From contig NZ_CP077769.1 of the NCBI RefSeq assembly GCF_020386615.1, positions 5,208,001 through 5,272,000 on the forward strand: a DNA stretch of 64,000 nucleotides. Reading direction: 5' to 3'. The translations under genes and the position numbers were made by a program. A model generated the notes under the pieces. That model was not told the origin of the DNA, ran no database searches, and saw only the letters and a list, made by a program, of their open reading frames with translations. This document shows, in pieces, positions 33,722 through 43,178 of this stretch (the first letter of the stretch is position 1; every line of letters begins with the position of its first letter). This DNA is from Chitinophaga pendula. Its GTDB lineage: Bacteria; Bacteroidota; Bacteroidia; Chitinophagales; Chitinophagaceae.

Positions 33722-34474
33722 TCAGAATGCATAACGTCTCAACCCACCATCGACAGCAGCAACGATACCTGTAATGTATTTTGCACGGGGAGAGACCAGA
33801 AAAGTCGCCATGTTGGCGGCATCCTGTGGTTCGCCAAAGTCACCCAGCGGAATTTCCCGTTCAGCGAATACCTTTCGTTCATCTTCGGAAAAGTTATTAC
33901 GGACATTTTGTGTATCTAAAAGACCTGGTTGCAAACAATTTACCCTGATATTATATCGTCCCAATTCTCCTGCCAATGCCTTTGACCAGGCTACCACACT
34001 TGATTTAGCAACTGCCGAAACATTGATAAACCGTAGCTCATATGTGCTGGTAAGATTCAGGATGACTCCTTGTTTACGTTCTATCATATGTGGCAATAGT
34101 TGTTGTGTGAGTTGGCGGGGTCTGTCAAAGTCCAGGGTCATTGATTCCACCCACGGTTCTTCCGGGCTTGTTACGCTTACCGGCCGGCTTCTACCGGCAT
34201 TGTTAATGAGAATGTCTATTTGCCCCAATGCGGATAACGCAGCAGTAGCGATATTATGAGGACTGTGCGGGTCCATGATGTCCTGTACAAATATTACCGG
34301 TTCTATGCCACCTGCACTGATTACTTCATCCCTGAAGTTATTAAGTTTGTTAAGATTTCTTGCGATTGCAAATACCTTTACGCCTTCCAATGCCAGTTCT
34401 TTTGCGATGGCTCGTCCCAGGCCCTGGCTTGCGCCGGTGACTATTGCAGTTTTTCCTTTTAAGTAAAGATCCAT
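33722..34474 (-). CDS. Short-chain dehydrogenase/reductase with altered catalytic triad
   Basis: 250 residues from the ATG at 34472-34474. The NAD(P) Rossmann motif is TGASQGLGRA (about 14-23), followed by NNAGRSRPVS (about 91-100) and a catalytic Ser in LNLTST (about 143). The YxxxK motif reads S-A-V-A-K (153-157), so the usual catalytic Tyr is Ser. The C-terminal ITGIVAAVDGGLRR is typical. SDRs oxidise or reduce alcohols and carbonyls; loss of the Tyr may reduce or change activity. It is divergent from an HxlR regulator, with an operator-like repeat on its promoter, and so is probably electrophile- or quinone-responsive. Confidence 0.9.
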   Translation of the reverse strand: MDLYLKGKTAIVTGASQGLGRAIAKELALEGVKVFAIARNLNKLNNFRDEVISAGGIEPVIFVQDIMDPHSPHNIATAALSALGQIDILINNAGRSRPVSVTSPEEPWVESMTLDFDRPRQLTQQLLPHMIERKQGVILNLTSTYELRFINVSAVAKSSVVAWSKALAGELGRYNIRVNCLQPGLLDTQNVRNNFSEDERKVFAEREIPLGDFGEPQDAANMATFLVSPRAKYITGIVAAVDGGLRRYAF

Positions 34475-34492
34475 ATAGTATATTTTTCTTTG

Positions 34493-34517
34493 CAAACCTA
34501 GTTAGTTGTTACTAACT
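34493..34517 (-). promoter_or_regulatory. SDR promoter -7 element overlapped by candidate HxlR operator
   Basis: On the minus strand TAGGTTTG (34493-34500) fits TAnnTTTG exactly and lies about 19 nt before the SDR start. The inverted repeat AGTTAG/CTAACT (34500-34505 and 34512-34517) abuts it, a likely binding site for the divergent HxlR regulator. Confidence 0.6.
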
Positions 34518-34564
34518 TCATCATACATACAACCAATTGTAAGGCACTAACAAACATGTAAGTA

Positions 34565-34921
34565 ATGACAACCAGAAAGAAAAACTCTACCTATACCCGA
34601 AACGAGCAATGTATTATAGATTGCGATCTGACCTATGCTGTTCAGAAAATCGGGGGCAGATGGAAGTTATTGTTGTTGGACAAATTGGAGAATAAGAAAC
34701 TCAGGTTTACCGAGCTAAAAAAAGAATTTTCCTACATATCGGAACGTATGCTTAGTTTACAATTGAAGGCAATGGAGCAGGATGGTCTGGTCAAACGCAC
34801 TGCATATGCTGAGACTCCTCCGAGAGTAGAATACGAGATGACAGCACTGGCGAAGGAGTTGATACCTATTTTGAACCAACTCAGGAGTTGGGGACATAAA
34901 CAGCGGAATTCGGTTTTATAA
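34565..34921 (+). CDS. HxlR-family transcriptional regulator
   Basis: 118 residues. The winged helix at about 20-110 has the N-terminal Cys of many HxlR redox sensors (CIIDCDLTY), then IGGRWKLLLLDKLENKKLRF, ERMLSLQLKAMEQDGL and the wing TAYAETPPRVEYEMT. It is divergent from the SDR across 90 nt and probably represses that gene until a reactive compound is sensed. Confidence 0.9.
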   Translation: MTTRKKNSTYTRNEQCIIDCDLTYAVQKIGGRWKLLLLDKLENKKLRFTELKKEFSYISERMLSLQLKAMEQDGLVKRTAYAETPPRVEYEMTALAKELIPILNQLRSWGHKQRNSVL

Positions 34922-35126
34922 CGAATACGCTTTTGTATCAGCGGTATAATTAATAATAAGATAATATCCGCCAAAATCCTTTTACGCTAAGACATAGTGC
35001 CATTGAGGGCTTCATCAGACGGCTATACGACAGGAGATCGTTTTAAAAGGGTTGCACTATTATCTAAATCGTCGTTTATCACATCTTTATATACTTCAGC
35101 GTAACGTTTTAATAAAACTGTAACTA

Positions 35127-35134
35127 TATCTTTG
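35127..35134 (+). promoter_or_regulatory. Bacteroidota -7 element of the second sigma factor gene
   Basis: TATCTTTG matches TAnnTTTG exactly, 20 nt upstream of the start codon at 35154; a T-rich stretch lies upstream (35107-35112). Confidence 0.5.
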
Positions 35135-35153
35135 CGCCCGCAAGGTAATTGTC

Positions 35154-35732
35154 ATGGATAAAAACACTTTTAGTGATGCCGTATTATGGGCACAGGTAAA
35201 GCGGGGTGATACAGCATCGTTTACCTGTTTGTTTGAACGGTATTGGGATGAGATGTTTTCGATGGCTTACCGTAGATTGGCTGATGAGGCGACCGCCAAA
35301 GATTTTGTACAGAATATTTTTATCCATACCTGGGAAAACCGGCAGCAGATCACTGTTGAAGATAAGTTAAGCCCTTACTTATTTACGGCCTTAAAATATA
35401 GTGTTATCCGTCATATTTACCGGGAGGCGAAGCAGGGTACTACGGACCTGCCATTATCCATTTACAGTCTGCCTGACGAAACGGAGCAAAAAAAGCAGGA
35501 TCATTATGAATTTGACAAGTTGAAGGATAAAGTTCAATCGGAAATTGCCGCTATGCCCGATAAAATGCGGGAAGTCTTTACACTGAGTTATGAAAAGGAA
35601 CTATCTATCAGGGAGATAGCGCTACAACTATCTATTTCTGAGCAAACAGTTAAGAATCAATTACATAATGCCCTCAAACGGCTTCGTTGCCGCTTGCAAA
35701 GCCAAGCCATCTTCCTTCCTTTCGTCCTGTAA
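35154..35732 (+). CDS. ECF RNA polymerase sigma factor (FecI-like)
   Basis: 192 residues. Region 2 at about 25-95 contains FERYWDEMFSMAYRRLADEA and FVQNIFIHTWENRQQI. Region 4 at about 125-185 contains MPDKMREVFTLSYEKELSIR and the HTH EIALQLSISEQTVKNQLHNAL. It is followed by fecR and a TonB-dependent receptor with an STN domain, the standard cell-surface signalling order. It is distinct in sequence from the sigma factor at 4034. Confidence 0.93.
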   Translation: MDKNTFSDAVLWAQVKRGDTASFTCLFERYWDEMFSMAYRRLADEATAKDFVQNIFIHTWENRQQITVEDKLSPYLFTALKYSVIRHIYREAKQGTTDLPLSIYSLPDETEQKKQDHYEFDKLKDKVQSEIAAMPDKMREVFTLSYEKELSIREIALQLSISEQTVKNQLHNALKRLRCRLQSQAIFLPFVL

Positions 35733-35825
35733 ACAGTATCGGTTTCAGGAATTTACAATTCGGTAACATTGAAATTATAGTACTCCCTGATCAAACCGGT
35801 ATGTAGATAACAGGAGGACTGTTAT

Positions 35826-36788
35826 ATGAAGCAACTACGCAACCGGCTAAAACTACTTCGACATTATTTACTCGGGAAGACGAATGAAGATCAGCGCAGA
35901 ATGATTGAGAACTGGTATCATACCGTAGACGATACGAGGCCGATCGACCTTTGGCAGGAAGAAGGGAAAAAGAATGCTATCAAAGGAGGTATTCAACTGC
36001 AAATCCTGGAACAGATCGATAATCATAATACAACCGGCTGGAAGGCGGTGCCGCTGCGGAGTAAGCTTCAAATAGCGGCCTGTATTGCAGTATTGGTGAT
36101 CGGTGGTTCCTGGCTTTTCCTGGCTAATCAACTCAAAGATCCTATCACCTATTTTACTGTCACTGCACCGCTGGGCGAGATCAAACAAATATTGTTACCA
36201 GACAGTACGGAGGTATGGCTTAAATCCGGCACTACTCTACAATACAGCTCTAAATACGGAAAACAAGACAGGCAATTGGAACTGACCGGAGAAGCATTTT
36301 TTTCGGTGCAGGAAGACGACTCCAGACCATTTATTGTGAGGACAGATAACCTGCGAACCAAAGTACTGGGTACCGCCTTCAACATACAGGCGTACAGCGA
36401 TCAGCCCTCCATACAGGTATGGGTACAACATGGGCGTGTACAGGTAAGTGATAGTATGCGGGTGATAACTGAGCTCTCTAAAGGAAATAGATTGCAATGG
36501 GATCGTGCCGACGGTCATTTCCAAATCGATAGTCTGGACTGGAAGCAGGCATTAGCCTGGCAGCAAGGTGTTTTATTGTTGGAGTCCGCTACCTTTTCGG
36601 AAGTCGCTTTTGAGCTAAAGGAAATATATGGTGTAGCATTAACTACCAGCAGTGCCGATATCCGCAATCAGCATTATGATGCCAAATTCTTCATACATAA
36701 GACTTCAGTAAAAGACATCATCGCCACACTAGCGGCCGTTCATCGTATACAATACAAAATAAAAGGGGACACTATCACACTTCATTAA
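35826..36788 (+). CDS. FecR-family anti-sigma factor
   Basis: 320 residues. A short cytoplasmic N-terminal domain (MKQLRNRLKLLRHYLLGK), one membrane helix at about 80-100 (AACIAVLVIGGSWLFL), the periplasmic FecR domain (ILLPDSTEVWLKSGT, LTGEAFFSV, VLGTAFNIQAY) and a C-terminal DUF4974-like domain (TFSEVAFELKEIYGVALTTS onward). It should inhibit the sigma factor encoded 93 nt upstream until the receptor signals. Confidence 0.92.
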   Translation: MKQLRNRLKLLRHYLLGKTNEDQRRMIENWYHTVDDTRPIDLWQEEGKKNAIKGGIQLQILEQIDNHNTTGWKAVPLRSKLQIAACIAVLVIGGSWLFLANQLKDPITYFTVTAPLGEIKQILLPDSTEVWLKSGTTLQYSSKYGKQDRQLELTGEAFFSVQEDDSRPFIVRTDNLRTKVLGTAFNIQAYSDQPSIQVWVQHGRVQVSDSMRVITELSKGNRLQWDRADGHFQIDSLDWKQALAWQQGVLLLESATFSEVAFELKEIYGVALTTSSADIRNQHYDAKFFIHKTSVKDIIATLAAVHRIQYKIKGDTITLH

Positions 36789-36886
36789 AAGCAAATCCCG
36801 CTGGTAACGGGACTTGCCAAACATTTTGGTAATGCTATTTTTTGACGAAAGCAACATTACCATCTAAAAAAAGCAATCATAAAGGT

Positions 36887-39800
36887 ATGGAAAAAAAAGA
36901 AAAAGGGGCGCTGGTCCTAACCAGGCTAAGGCTTATGTTGACACTGTGTATCCTGATGCTGGGTACATTGGGATTAAAGGCACAGTCGCCAGCAACCGTA
37001 AAACTGTCTATTCGATTTGCAAATGTAACCTTGGATGTTGCTATGCGGCAGGTGAAGGAGGTCTGCCCGGTAAATATAGCATACGATGCAAGTAAGTTAG
37101 GGCTTACACAATGGCGTATCTCTCCCAAAGAATTTAAGCAGGCTGACTTATCCGACATCCTGCAATATTTATTGCAAAAGGCGGATGTCGGGTACAGAGA
37201 AGTAGCAGGAGGTATCGTATTATTCGAGAAAGAGAAAGTTACTCCTCCCGTTAAAAAAGAAAAGGGACGTATTACCGGCAAGATTATAGACGAAGAAAAC
37301 GGAGAGCCTGTGATTGGGGCTACCATTCGTATTGGTGAAGTGGGATCTGTTACCGATGATGCAGGTAACTTTTCATTACCCCTACCTGAAGGAAGCTACA
37401 CGGTTATGATCACTTCCATGGGGTATGGCGCTAAAGAGGTGAGTGACATTATTATCAATGATGATGAAACATTTACCTTAAACGCTACGCTTAAAAGGCA
37501 GAAAGGAAATCTGGCCATGGTAGTTGTTAAATCTTCTGTCCGTAAAGAGAGCATTGCCTCACTATACAGTCGTCAGAAAAACGAAGCTGGCATCTCCAAT
37601 GGCATCAGCCGTGAGCAGATTGCTGTATTACCCGATAAAAATATCGGGGAAACGTTGAAACGCATTTCAGGTGTGAGTACGACTGACAACAGACGGGTAG
37701 TGGTAAGAGGTATCGCCGAACGATACAACATTGCTATGATGGATGGTGCTACGCTGCCTAGTACTGACGTACAGGTACGTGACTTCGAATTCGATATCGT
37801 TCCCAGCAACCTGGTAGATAATGTTATCGTATCTAAAACGGCCACACCGGATATGGGGTTTGGCTTTGGTGGCGGGATGGTACAGATCAATACAATGGCT
37901 ATTTCCGACAGTAAATTTACCGCTATCAGCTTCGGCAGCAAATATATCAATGGCAGTACCGGCAAAGCGTTCCTGGGCTTTCAACGTGGCAAAAACGACT
38001 ACCTGGGGTTTGACGACGGTGGCAGGGATCACTTTCCAAAAGAGATCCTTACACTGACAACGGGTAATTACGACCCTCAAAATCCCAATAACCATGTCCC
38101 CGCTCCCGGTATAGAAAAGATCACCCCGGCAATGATCGCGACACAAAACAAAAAGATAGGCCGCCTGGAGAGATTGGGAACACGCACCTATAAAGCTGCT
38201 CCCGGACAAAACTATCAATTTAGCCTGGGTCGCAGTTACAACCTGAAGAACAGCCGTATCGGGTTAGTAGGATCGCTGAGCTACCGTAATGAGCAGGCTA
38301 CCGATGATATACTACATTTCGAGCGCGGGGCCTTCAGCAAATTGGGTAACAACCTATATCATTCAAAAACCCATGAAGAGATCAATGAGTCCAAGGCACA
38401 ACAATATAATTTCACGACCAGCTGGGGAGCTTTGCTGAATGCAGGATGGCAGGGTAAACACCACCAGATCGCTTCCCGTAACTTTTACTCCAGGGTATTT
38501 GCCAACCAGTTTTTCCGTGTAGCTGGCTGGGGTGAAGACCTGGGATTTGGAGATCATCCCGCCATCAATGAATACGACAGACCCAAGTTTATCGATCTTA
38601 TACAGAACAGGTTAAATGGAGAGCATAACATTGACCGTTTTAAGATTGACTGGAGTATAGCCCGTAATGAGGTAACCAATCATGAACAGGATGCTGTAGA
38701 CGCCAATCTAAGTCCTATTTCAACCCTGAACGGAGCGGTATACAACTATTCACCTCAACCTGGCATTACAGCTAACCCTGGCCTTCTAAGCCGTTCGTCT
38801 TACAGATATGTAGAAACCAACTGGATGGCTGATGCTGCCTTGAGTTATCGATTTAATATTGGAAAACTATCGCAGGTGTTAAAGGCCGGCTATCAATATC
38901 TGGATAAAAAAGGGCACTATGACTGGAATGTATTGCCAATTGGGGTGGCTAAGAATTTCAAAGATGCATACAAGCCGATACATCAATGGAACCTGGACTT
39001 TACCGATCCTCTGACAGACGCATTTTATTATCCGGCTGCCTTCAACAATAACAACTATACAGGCAGAAATAACAACCAGGCTGGTTATCTGATGATGGAT
39101 AACCGATTTACCAGCTGGTTGCGGCTGGTATGGGGTATCAGGGGAGAATATTATAAATATGAGAAGATAAAGGATGAGGCGGCAGATAAAGTATCACAAG
39201 CTAACTTGGATAACTCAGACAAGCATCGGTATGTAGATCCGGAAACCGGTAACCTGGTGCACGCTACCCTCGACGCCAGTGCAGAAGATAAGAAATGGCA
39301 GTACCTTCCTTCCGCCAGTCTTACCATTACGCCGTTTTCTAATTTCAACATCAGGGCATCTTATGCCCAATCTGCCATTCGCCCGGCGTTGATAGAGAAT
39401 TCCAGTTTTGCCCGTTTCAATTACCTCTACGGGCGCATACAGCGCAATACGGGAGTTGTTTCTACATTGATCACGCATTACGACCTGCGATTAGAATGGT
39501 ACCCCGCTCCCGGAGAGGTAATTTCGGCTGGTTACTTTAAAAAACATTTCAGGAACCCGGTAGAAATGTACCTGGACATTACCAATACCAGTGGTGCTAT
39601 CGACTTGCTTACTGCCAACTCTGACTATGCCAATGTAACAGGCTGGGAACTGGACCTTCGCAAAAGCCTCGGATTTATCTACAAGGGAGCAAAATTCCTG
39701 GGCAACTTGTATTTCAGTGGTAACCTGACCCTACAGCATTCCGAAGTGCAAGCCAGCGCTTTACGTTACGAAACCATGGGATCTGGTGCTGACGTCAATG

Positions 39801-40324
39801 GTATCACCTATGCCTATCGCAGGAAAACATACCTGAAAGAAAAACGTCCTTTGTACGGGCAGGTACCTGTGCTGTATAATATAGGTCTCCAATATGCAGG
39901 GGAACGACTAGGCGCCAACATCGCCATGAACCACTCCGGTTACAAGACCTTTACAGTAGGTATGCAACCCCATTATTCAGAAATGGAACGGCCACGCGAT
40001 CAAGTAGATATTCAATTGAGCTACAAATTTTTAAAGAGCAAGCAGTTACAGGCACGATTGAATGTGAGCAATCTTACCAACAGTCCGTATCGCTTTTTCA
40101 TCAATGGACAGAATACCTATAAAATTAAACCGGGTGCCGATAACATGACCATGAACGAATGGTCAGATGTATATGAATGGAAATATGGCTTCTCTCAAAA
40201 ATACGAGGAAGGATACTATGAGGACAGACCGGATGGGAAAGGAAAAGTCCGTATAGGCGATACAAGTACGTTTATCCGAAAAGTGGGCGCATCCTTCAGT
40301 CTGACTATATCTTACAATTTTTAA
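36887..40324 (+). CDS. TonB-dependent outer-membrane receptor with STN and CarboxypepD_reg domains
   Basis: 1,145 residues from the ATG at 36887, preceded by AAAGG; an in-frame TTG at 36842 is less likely. Signal peptide (LMLTLCILMLGTLGLKAQ), STN domain at about 35-105, CarboxypepD_reg at about 125-200 (ITGKIIDEENGEPVIGATI), plug at about 225-330 (IAVLPDKNIGETLKRISGV and VVRGIAERYN), then the beta-barrel to the C-terminus FSLTISYNF. The plug resembles TonB receptors of the CirA/OMP_b-brl type more than SusC, and no SusD follows; two lipoproteins take that place. Substrate unknown; protein or peptide is one possibility for this receptor type. Confidence 0.93.
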   Translation: MEKKEKGALVLTRLRLMLTLCILMLGTLGLKAQSPATVKLSIRFANVTLDVAMRQVKEVCPVNIAYDASKLGLTQWRISPKEFKQADLSDILQYLLQKADVGYREVAGGIVLFEKEKVTPPVKKEKGRITGKIIDEENGEPVIGATIRIGEVGSVTDDAGNFSLPLPEGSYTVMITSMGYGAKEVSDIIINDDETFTLNATLKRQKGNLAMVVVKSSVRKESIASLYSRQKNEAGISNGISREQIAVLPDKNIGETLKRISGVSTTDNRRVVVRGIAERYNIAMMDGATLPSTDVQVRDFEFDIVPSNLVDNVIVSKTATPDMGFGFGGGMVQINTMAISDSKFTAISFGSKYINGSTGKAFLGFQRGKNDYLGFDDGGRDHFPKEILTLTTGNYDPQNPNNHVPAPGIEKITPAMIATQNKKIGRLERLGTRTYKAAPGQNYQFSLGRSYNLKNSRIGLVGSLSYRNEQATDDILHFERGAFSKLGNNLYHSKTHEEINESKAQQYNFTTSWGALLNAGWQGKHHQIASRNFYSRVFANQFFRVAGWGEDLGFGDHPAINEYDRPKFIDLIQNRLNGEHNIDRFKIDWSIARNEVTNHEQDAVDANLSPISTLNGAVYNYSPQPGITANPGLLSRSSYRYVETNWMADAALSYRFNIGKLSQVLKAGYQYLDKKGHYDWNVLPIGVAKNFKDAYKPIHQWNLDFTDPLTDAFYYPAAFNNNNYTGRNNNQAGYLMMDNRFTSWLRLVWGIRGEYYKYEKIKDEAADKVSQANLDNSDKHRYVDPETGNLVHATLDASAEDKKWQYLPSASLTITPFSNFNIRASYAQSAIRPALIENSSFARFNYLYGRIQRNTGVVSTLITHYDLRLEWYPAPGEVISAGYFKKHFRNPVEMYLDITNTSGAIDLLTANSDYANVTGWELDLRKSLGFIYKGAKFLGNLYFSGNLTLQHSEVQASALRYETMGSGADVNGITYAYRRKTYLKEKRPLYGQVPVLYNIGLQYAGERLGANIAMNHSGYKTFTVGMQPHYSEMERPRDQVDIQLSYKFLKSKQLQARLNVSNLTNSPYRFFINGQNTYKIKPGADNMTMNEWSDVYEWKYGFSQKYEEGYYEDRPDGKGKVRIGDTSTFIRKVGASFSLTISYNF

Positions 40325-40342
40325 CAGCATCAAACAGAACAA

Positions 40343-41134
40343 ATGAAAATAAATAAAACAAGCTGTCTTTTAATAGGTATGGTAGCCTCTGTACTAACTG
40401 CCTGTAATAAAGACAACAACAATTTCCTTTACAATGAACAGATATTGCCCATCATTATCAAAGGGTATAATGCTGCGAAGGAAGAGCTTACGGTAAAAGT
40501 AGATACCATTAAATCAATACGAACACTTAGGTCTGAATCATCATTTGAACAATTTGAGGCCTTTACTTTTAAAGGAGACCAACATGCAGTAAAGCTACAT
40601 ATCAGCGAAAAAAATACAGGAAAATTAGTACTGGAGAAGGAACTAAAAAAAGAGGAAGGTACTGCCTCTTTAAATTTCCTATATATGGATGGCAAGGTAA
40701 GTGACATGCCGGATAGGCCAGCTGTGGAGAATGATAAGATCAGCCTTATCTATATGTTTGTTCCTAATATTACCAATTATAGCGAGCCGGTAGATTTCGT
40801 TATTGGTAAATACTTCGTAACGCCTAAAGTATTTGAGGAAATCACACGCATCAGGAACGCTAAACCGAATGAGTTCAGCTCTTCCGCAACAATCTCCACG
40901 TTCTCCACCGGCAGGCAGGAATATAACGGCGTTATGACTTCGGTTACTTTTCAGGTGAAGATATGTAAGGCAGGTACCAGCATTCCTTATCTGGATGGTA
41001 GTGCGTACACCTGGAACGATCTTTCCAGCACCGCTCCCAAACCAGCTGCATCTACCGCTTCTTCTAAACTTTATATTTTCTCAGAAGCTCCAAGTGGGAA
41101 TATCATGCGATTTTTCACTCGTTTAGATTACTAA
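40343..41134 (+). CDS. Lipoprotein partner of the TonB receptor
   Basis: 263 residues. Signal peptide with lipobox LTAC at about 18-21 (LLIGMVASVLTAC), then an Asn/Asp-rich linker. The rest is predicted to be beta-rich (VKLHISEKNTGKLVLEKEL) and is not assigned to a family, although the first part is reminiscent of DUF4843-type surface lipoproteins. It lies 18 nt after the receptor gene and probably sits on the outer membrane as an accessory ligand-binding protein. Confidence 0.75.
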   Translation: MKINKTSCLLIGMVASVLTACNKDNNNFLYNEQILPIIIKGYNAAKEELTVKVDTIKSIRTLRSESSFEQFEAFTFKGDQHAVKLHISEKNTGKLVLEKELKKEEGTASLNFLYMDGKVSDMPDRPAVENDKISLIYMFVPNITNYSEPVDFVIGKYFVTPKVFEEITRIRNAKPNEFSSSATISTFSTGRQEYNGVMTSVTFQVKICKAGTSIPYLDGSAYTWNDLSSTAPKPAASTASSKLYIFSEAPSGNIMRFFTRLDY

Positions 41135-41148
41135 AAACAAACCACATC

Positions 41149-41898
41149 ATGTCAAATATTAAATTACTCGGCCTGTTTGTCCTTTTAATAATATTTAACG
41201 CCTGCAGTAAGGAAACAGCGCAGACAAAAGCTATCAATATTGAAGTATGGGGTTATAATGTTGGCGACGCAATACTGGAGACTTCGATAGATACCACCGT
41301 TTACCGCAACTTCATCACGCTGCCTAATAAACCTGTTACTTTCAGCAAAGTATATACCTATCCTTCCGCCAAAAAAGAAGTATCCGTAACGATAAAAAAC
41401 AAAATATCAGGCGCAGCGCTCTACCGTCAACAGATAAACTTGGAAACCAGCGAACTGGAACTATTTTTTCCTTTTGTACTCATTAATGGGAACGTACTGA
41501 AAGTAGAACCAGCAACTGCCGACTTAACTACCAATAAACTGGGTTTCTATATTCATTATCCACAAAGTGATGCTCCGCTTGATATTTTCCTGAAGAACGA
41601 TGCCGGACAAATGGTATATATCGCCCGGAACGTAAAGCCGGGATCCTGGATATATGCCAATTACTTACCGCAAGAAGGCTTTAAAGACAAAAGCAAAAGC
41701 TATACGTTGTACTTTACACAAACCGGTGCTACAGATAGCTGGTATTTTGAAGATAGTGAGGCAAAAAGTAAGGTGGACGAGTTCGGTTTAACCTTCCCCA
41801 AGGGGGAAGAAAAAGGACTGGTACGTACTTATTTTGTTACGCCTGGTGATGCACAACTTGAAGTAATGCGTCTGTTTAAAAGACCTAAAACGCAATAG
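41149..41898 (+). CDS. Second lipoprotein of the TonB receptor operon
   Basis: 249 residues with a lipobox FNAC after LLGLFVLLIIF. The mature protein is beta-rich (KAINIEVWGYNVGDAILETS, VSVTIKNKISGAALYRQQI) and resembles the previous gene only in layout. No family recognised. It starts 14 nt after the previous stop and ends the operon at a strong terminator. Confidence 0.72.
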   Translation: MSNIKLLGLFVLLIIFNACSKETAQTKAINIEVWGYNVGDAILETSIDTTVYRNFITLPNKPVTFSKVYTYPSAKKEVSVTIKNKISGAALYRQQINLETSELELFFPFVLINGNVLKVEPATADLTTNKLGFYIHYPQSDAPLDIFLKNDAGQMVYIARNVKPGSWIYANYLPQEGFKDKSKSYTLYFTQTGATDSWYFEDSEAKSKVDEFGLTFPKGEEKGLVRTYFVTPGDAQLEVMRLFKRPKTQ

Positions 41899-41931
41899 TT
41901 ACTATCCCTCTACTATAAAAGATTCCTGACG

Positions 41932-41960
41932 GTGTGCGGTTAAATCCGCACACTTTTTTA
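41932..41960 (+). terminator. Rho-independent terminator of the second TonB operon
   Basis: 8-bp stem GTGTGCGG/CCGCACAC with a 6-nt loop, followed by seven T, 33 nt after the second lipoprotein gene. Confidence 0.9.
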
Positions 41961-42045
41961 TTTATTTGATATCGACCCGTTCTACGATTTATATCACCTA
42001 CCTTTTGGCCATTTGTAAACCCCCACGTGCAGGTCGAAGAACCAC

Positions 42046-43167
42046 CTATTTAGCGCCACTGGGAAACGGCTGCGGCATTGTTGTCGGACCTTGCACTACC
42101 AATTTTCCACCTGACAATATATTCATTCGGTCTATGAAAACCACCCGCTTCTCTCCTGTTTCAGATGTACGACCATGATATACACAGAACATTTCTTTAC
42201 CATCGGGTGAGTATGTGATACTGTTATGTCCTGTGCCCGTTACCACACCACCTTGCTTAGCGTTCTGTTGTAACACGGGATTATTGGCTGCCTTTTTAAA
42301 AGGTCCCAAAGGGCTTTTAGCTGTAGCATAACCTACTGCATAATTTTTACCGCCAAAGTAATTAGCAGAATACATCATATAATAGATATCACCCTTTTTG
42401 AAGATAGCGGAGCCTTCCGTCCAACGGCGATTTACTTCTTTGGATGTCACCGAACGGCTCTCCCATTCCGCTTGTTTATCTTTCCTGCTCACCGGCGGAC
42501 GTAATAGTAAAACTGGTTCACCGATTACACCACTCAGGTCTGGTTTTAATTCTACGCCATACACCCAGCTTTCTTCGATCTCATTGAACCAGCCCTTACT
42601 TTTTGCCCAATCAGCTATTTGACTTTGTACCGGATGTTTGTAGCAGCAACGGGAATAGTAGAGATATACTTTCCCATTCGGGTCAAATAGCACATTTGCA
42701 TCAATGATAGGGTACCCAGGATCAAAAATAGGCTGGTTATTAATATCGATAAATGGCCCCGTCGGTTTATCGGCAACGGCAACGCCAATACGGAAATTTT
42801 CAAGTTCTTTGGTAGGATTGTCTTTCCATTGAGCACTATAAAACATATAATATTTCCCATTTACCGCATATACTTCCGGCGCCCAATAAGCTCCCTCCCA
42901 GGCGGCTTTAGGATCGCTCCAGCCATTTTTGTTATCATGAAAATATACCTGGCCTTCATTTTTCCAATTGACCAGATCGGTAGAAGAATAGGCAGCAAAA
43001 CCATTTGTGGCTCCTCCTGTTCCATACATGTAATACCTATCACCTTCGACGTGTAATACATAAGGATCACCCAAATCAACAGCCAGCGGGTTTTTATAAG
43101 TCTGCTGCTGCGCATTCAGGGATATAGCCACTGCTATAAAAAAAAAGATCAGCGTGATTTTTTTCAT
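42046..43167 (-). CDS. GH43-family glycosidase, secreted (arabinofuranosidase/xylosidase-like)
   Basis: 373 residues from the ATG at 43165-43167, chosen because a signal peptide starts there (KKITLIFFFIAVAISLNAQ); the longer frame adds an implausible leader. GH43 five-bladed propeller features: the general-base Asp in NPLAVDLGDPYVL, the pKa-modulating Asp in YPIIDANVLFDPNG, and the general-acid Glu in RRWTEGSAIFKKG, followed by YYMMYSANYFGGKNYAVGYA. The enzyme removes arabinose, xylose or galactose residues from plant polymers. No transporter is adjacent, so its locus is solitary. Confidence 0.9.
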   Translation of the reverse strand: MKKITLIFFFIAVAISLNAQQQTYKNPLAVDLGDPYVLHVEGDRYYMYGTGGATNGFAAYSSTDLVNWKNEGQVYFHDNKNGWSDPKAAWEGAYWAPEVYAVNGKYYMFYSAQWKDNPTKELENFRIGVAVADKPTGPFIDINNQPIFDPGYPIIDANVLFDPNGKVYLYYSRCCYKHPVQSQIADWAKSKGWFNEIEESWVYGVELKPDLSGVIGEPVLLLRPPVSRKDKQAEWESRSVTSKEVNRRWTEGSAIFKKGDIYYMMYSANYFGGKNYAVGYATAKSPLGPFKKAANNPVLQQNAKQGGVVTGTGHNSITYSPDGKEMFCVYHGRTSETGEKRVVFIDRMNILSGGKLVVQGPTTMPQPFPSGAK

Positions 43168-43178
43168 GCTATAAGGTA

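Noticed and set aside
36842..36886. TTG start of the second TonB receptor
   Set aside because: It has a poor context; the ATG at 36887 has an upstream AAAGG and gives a normal signal peptide.
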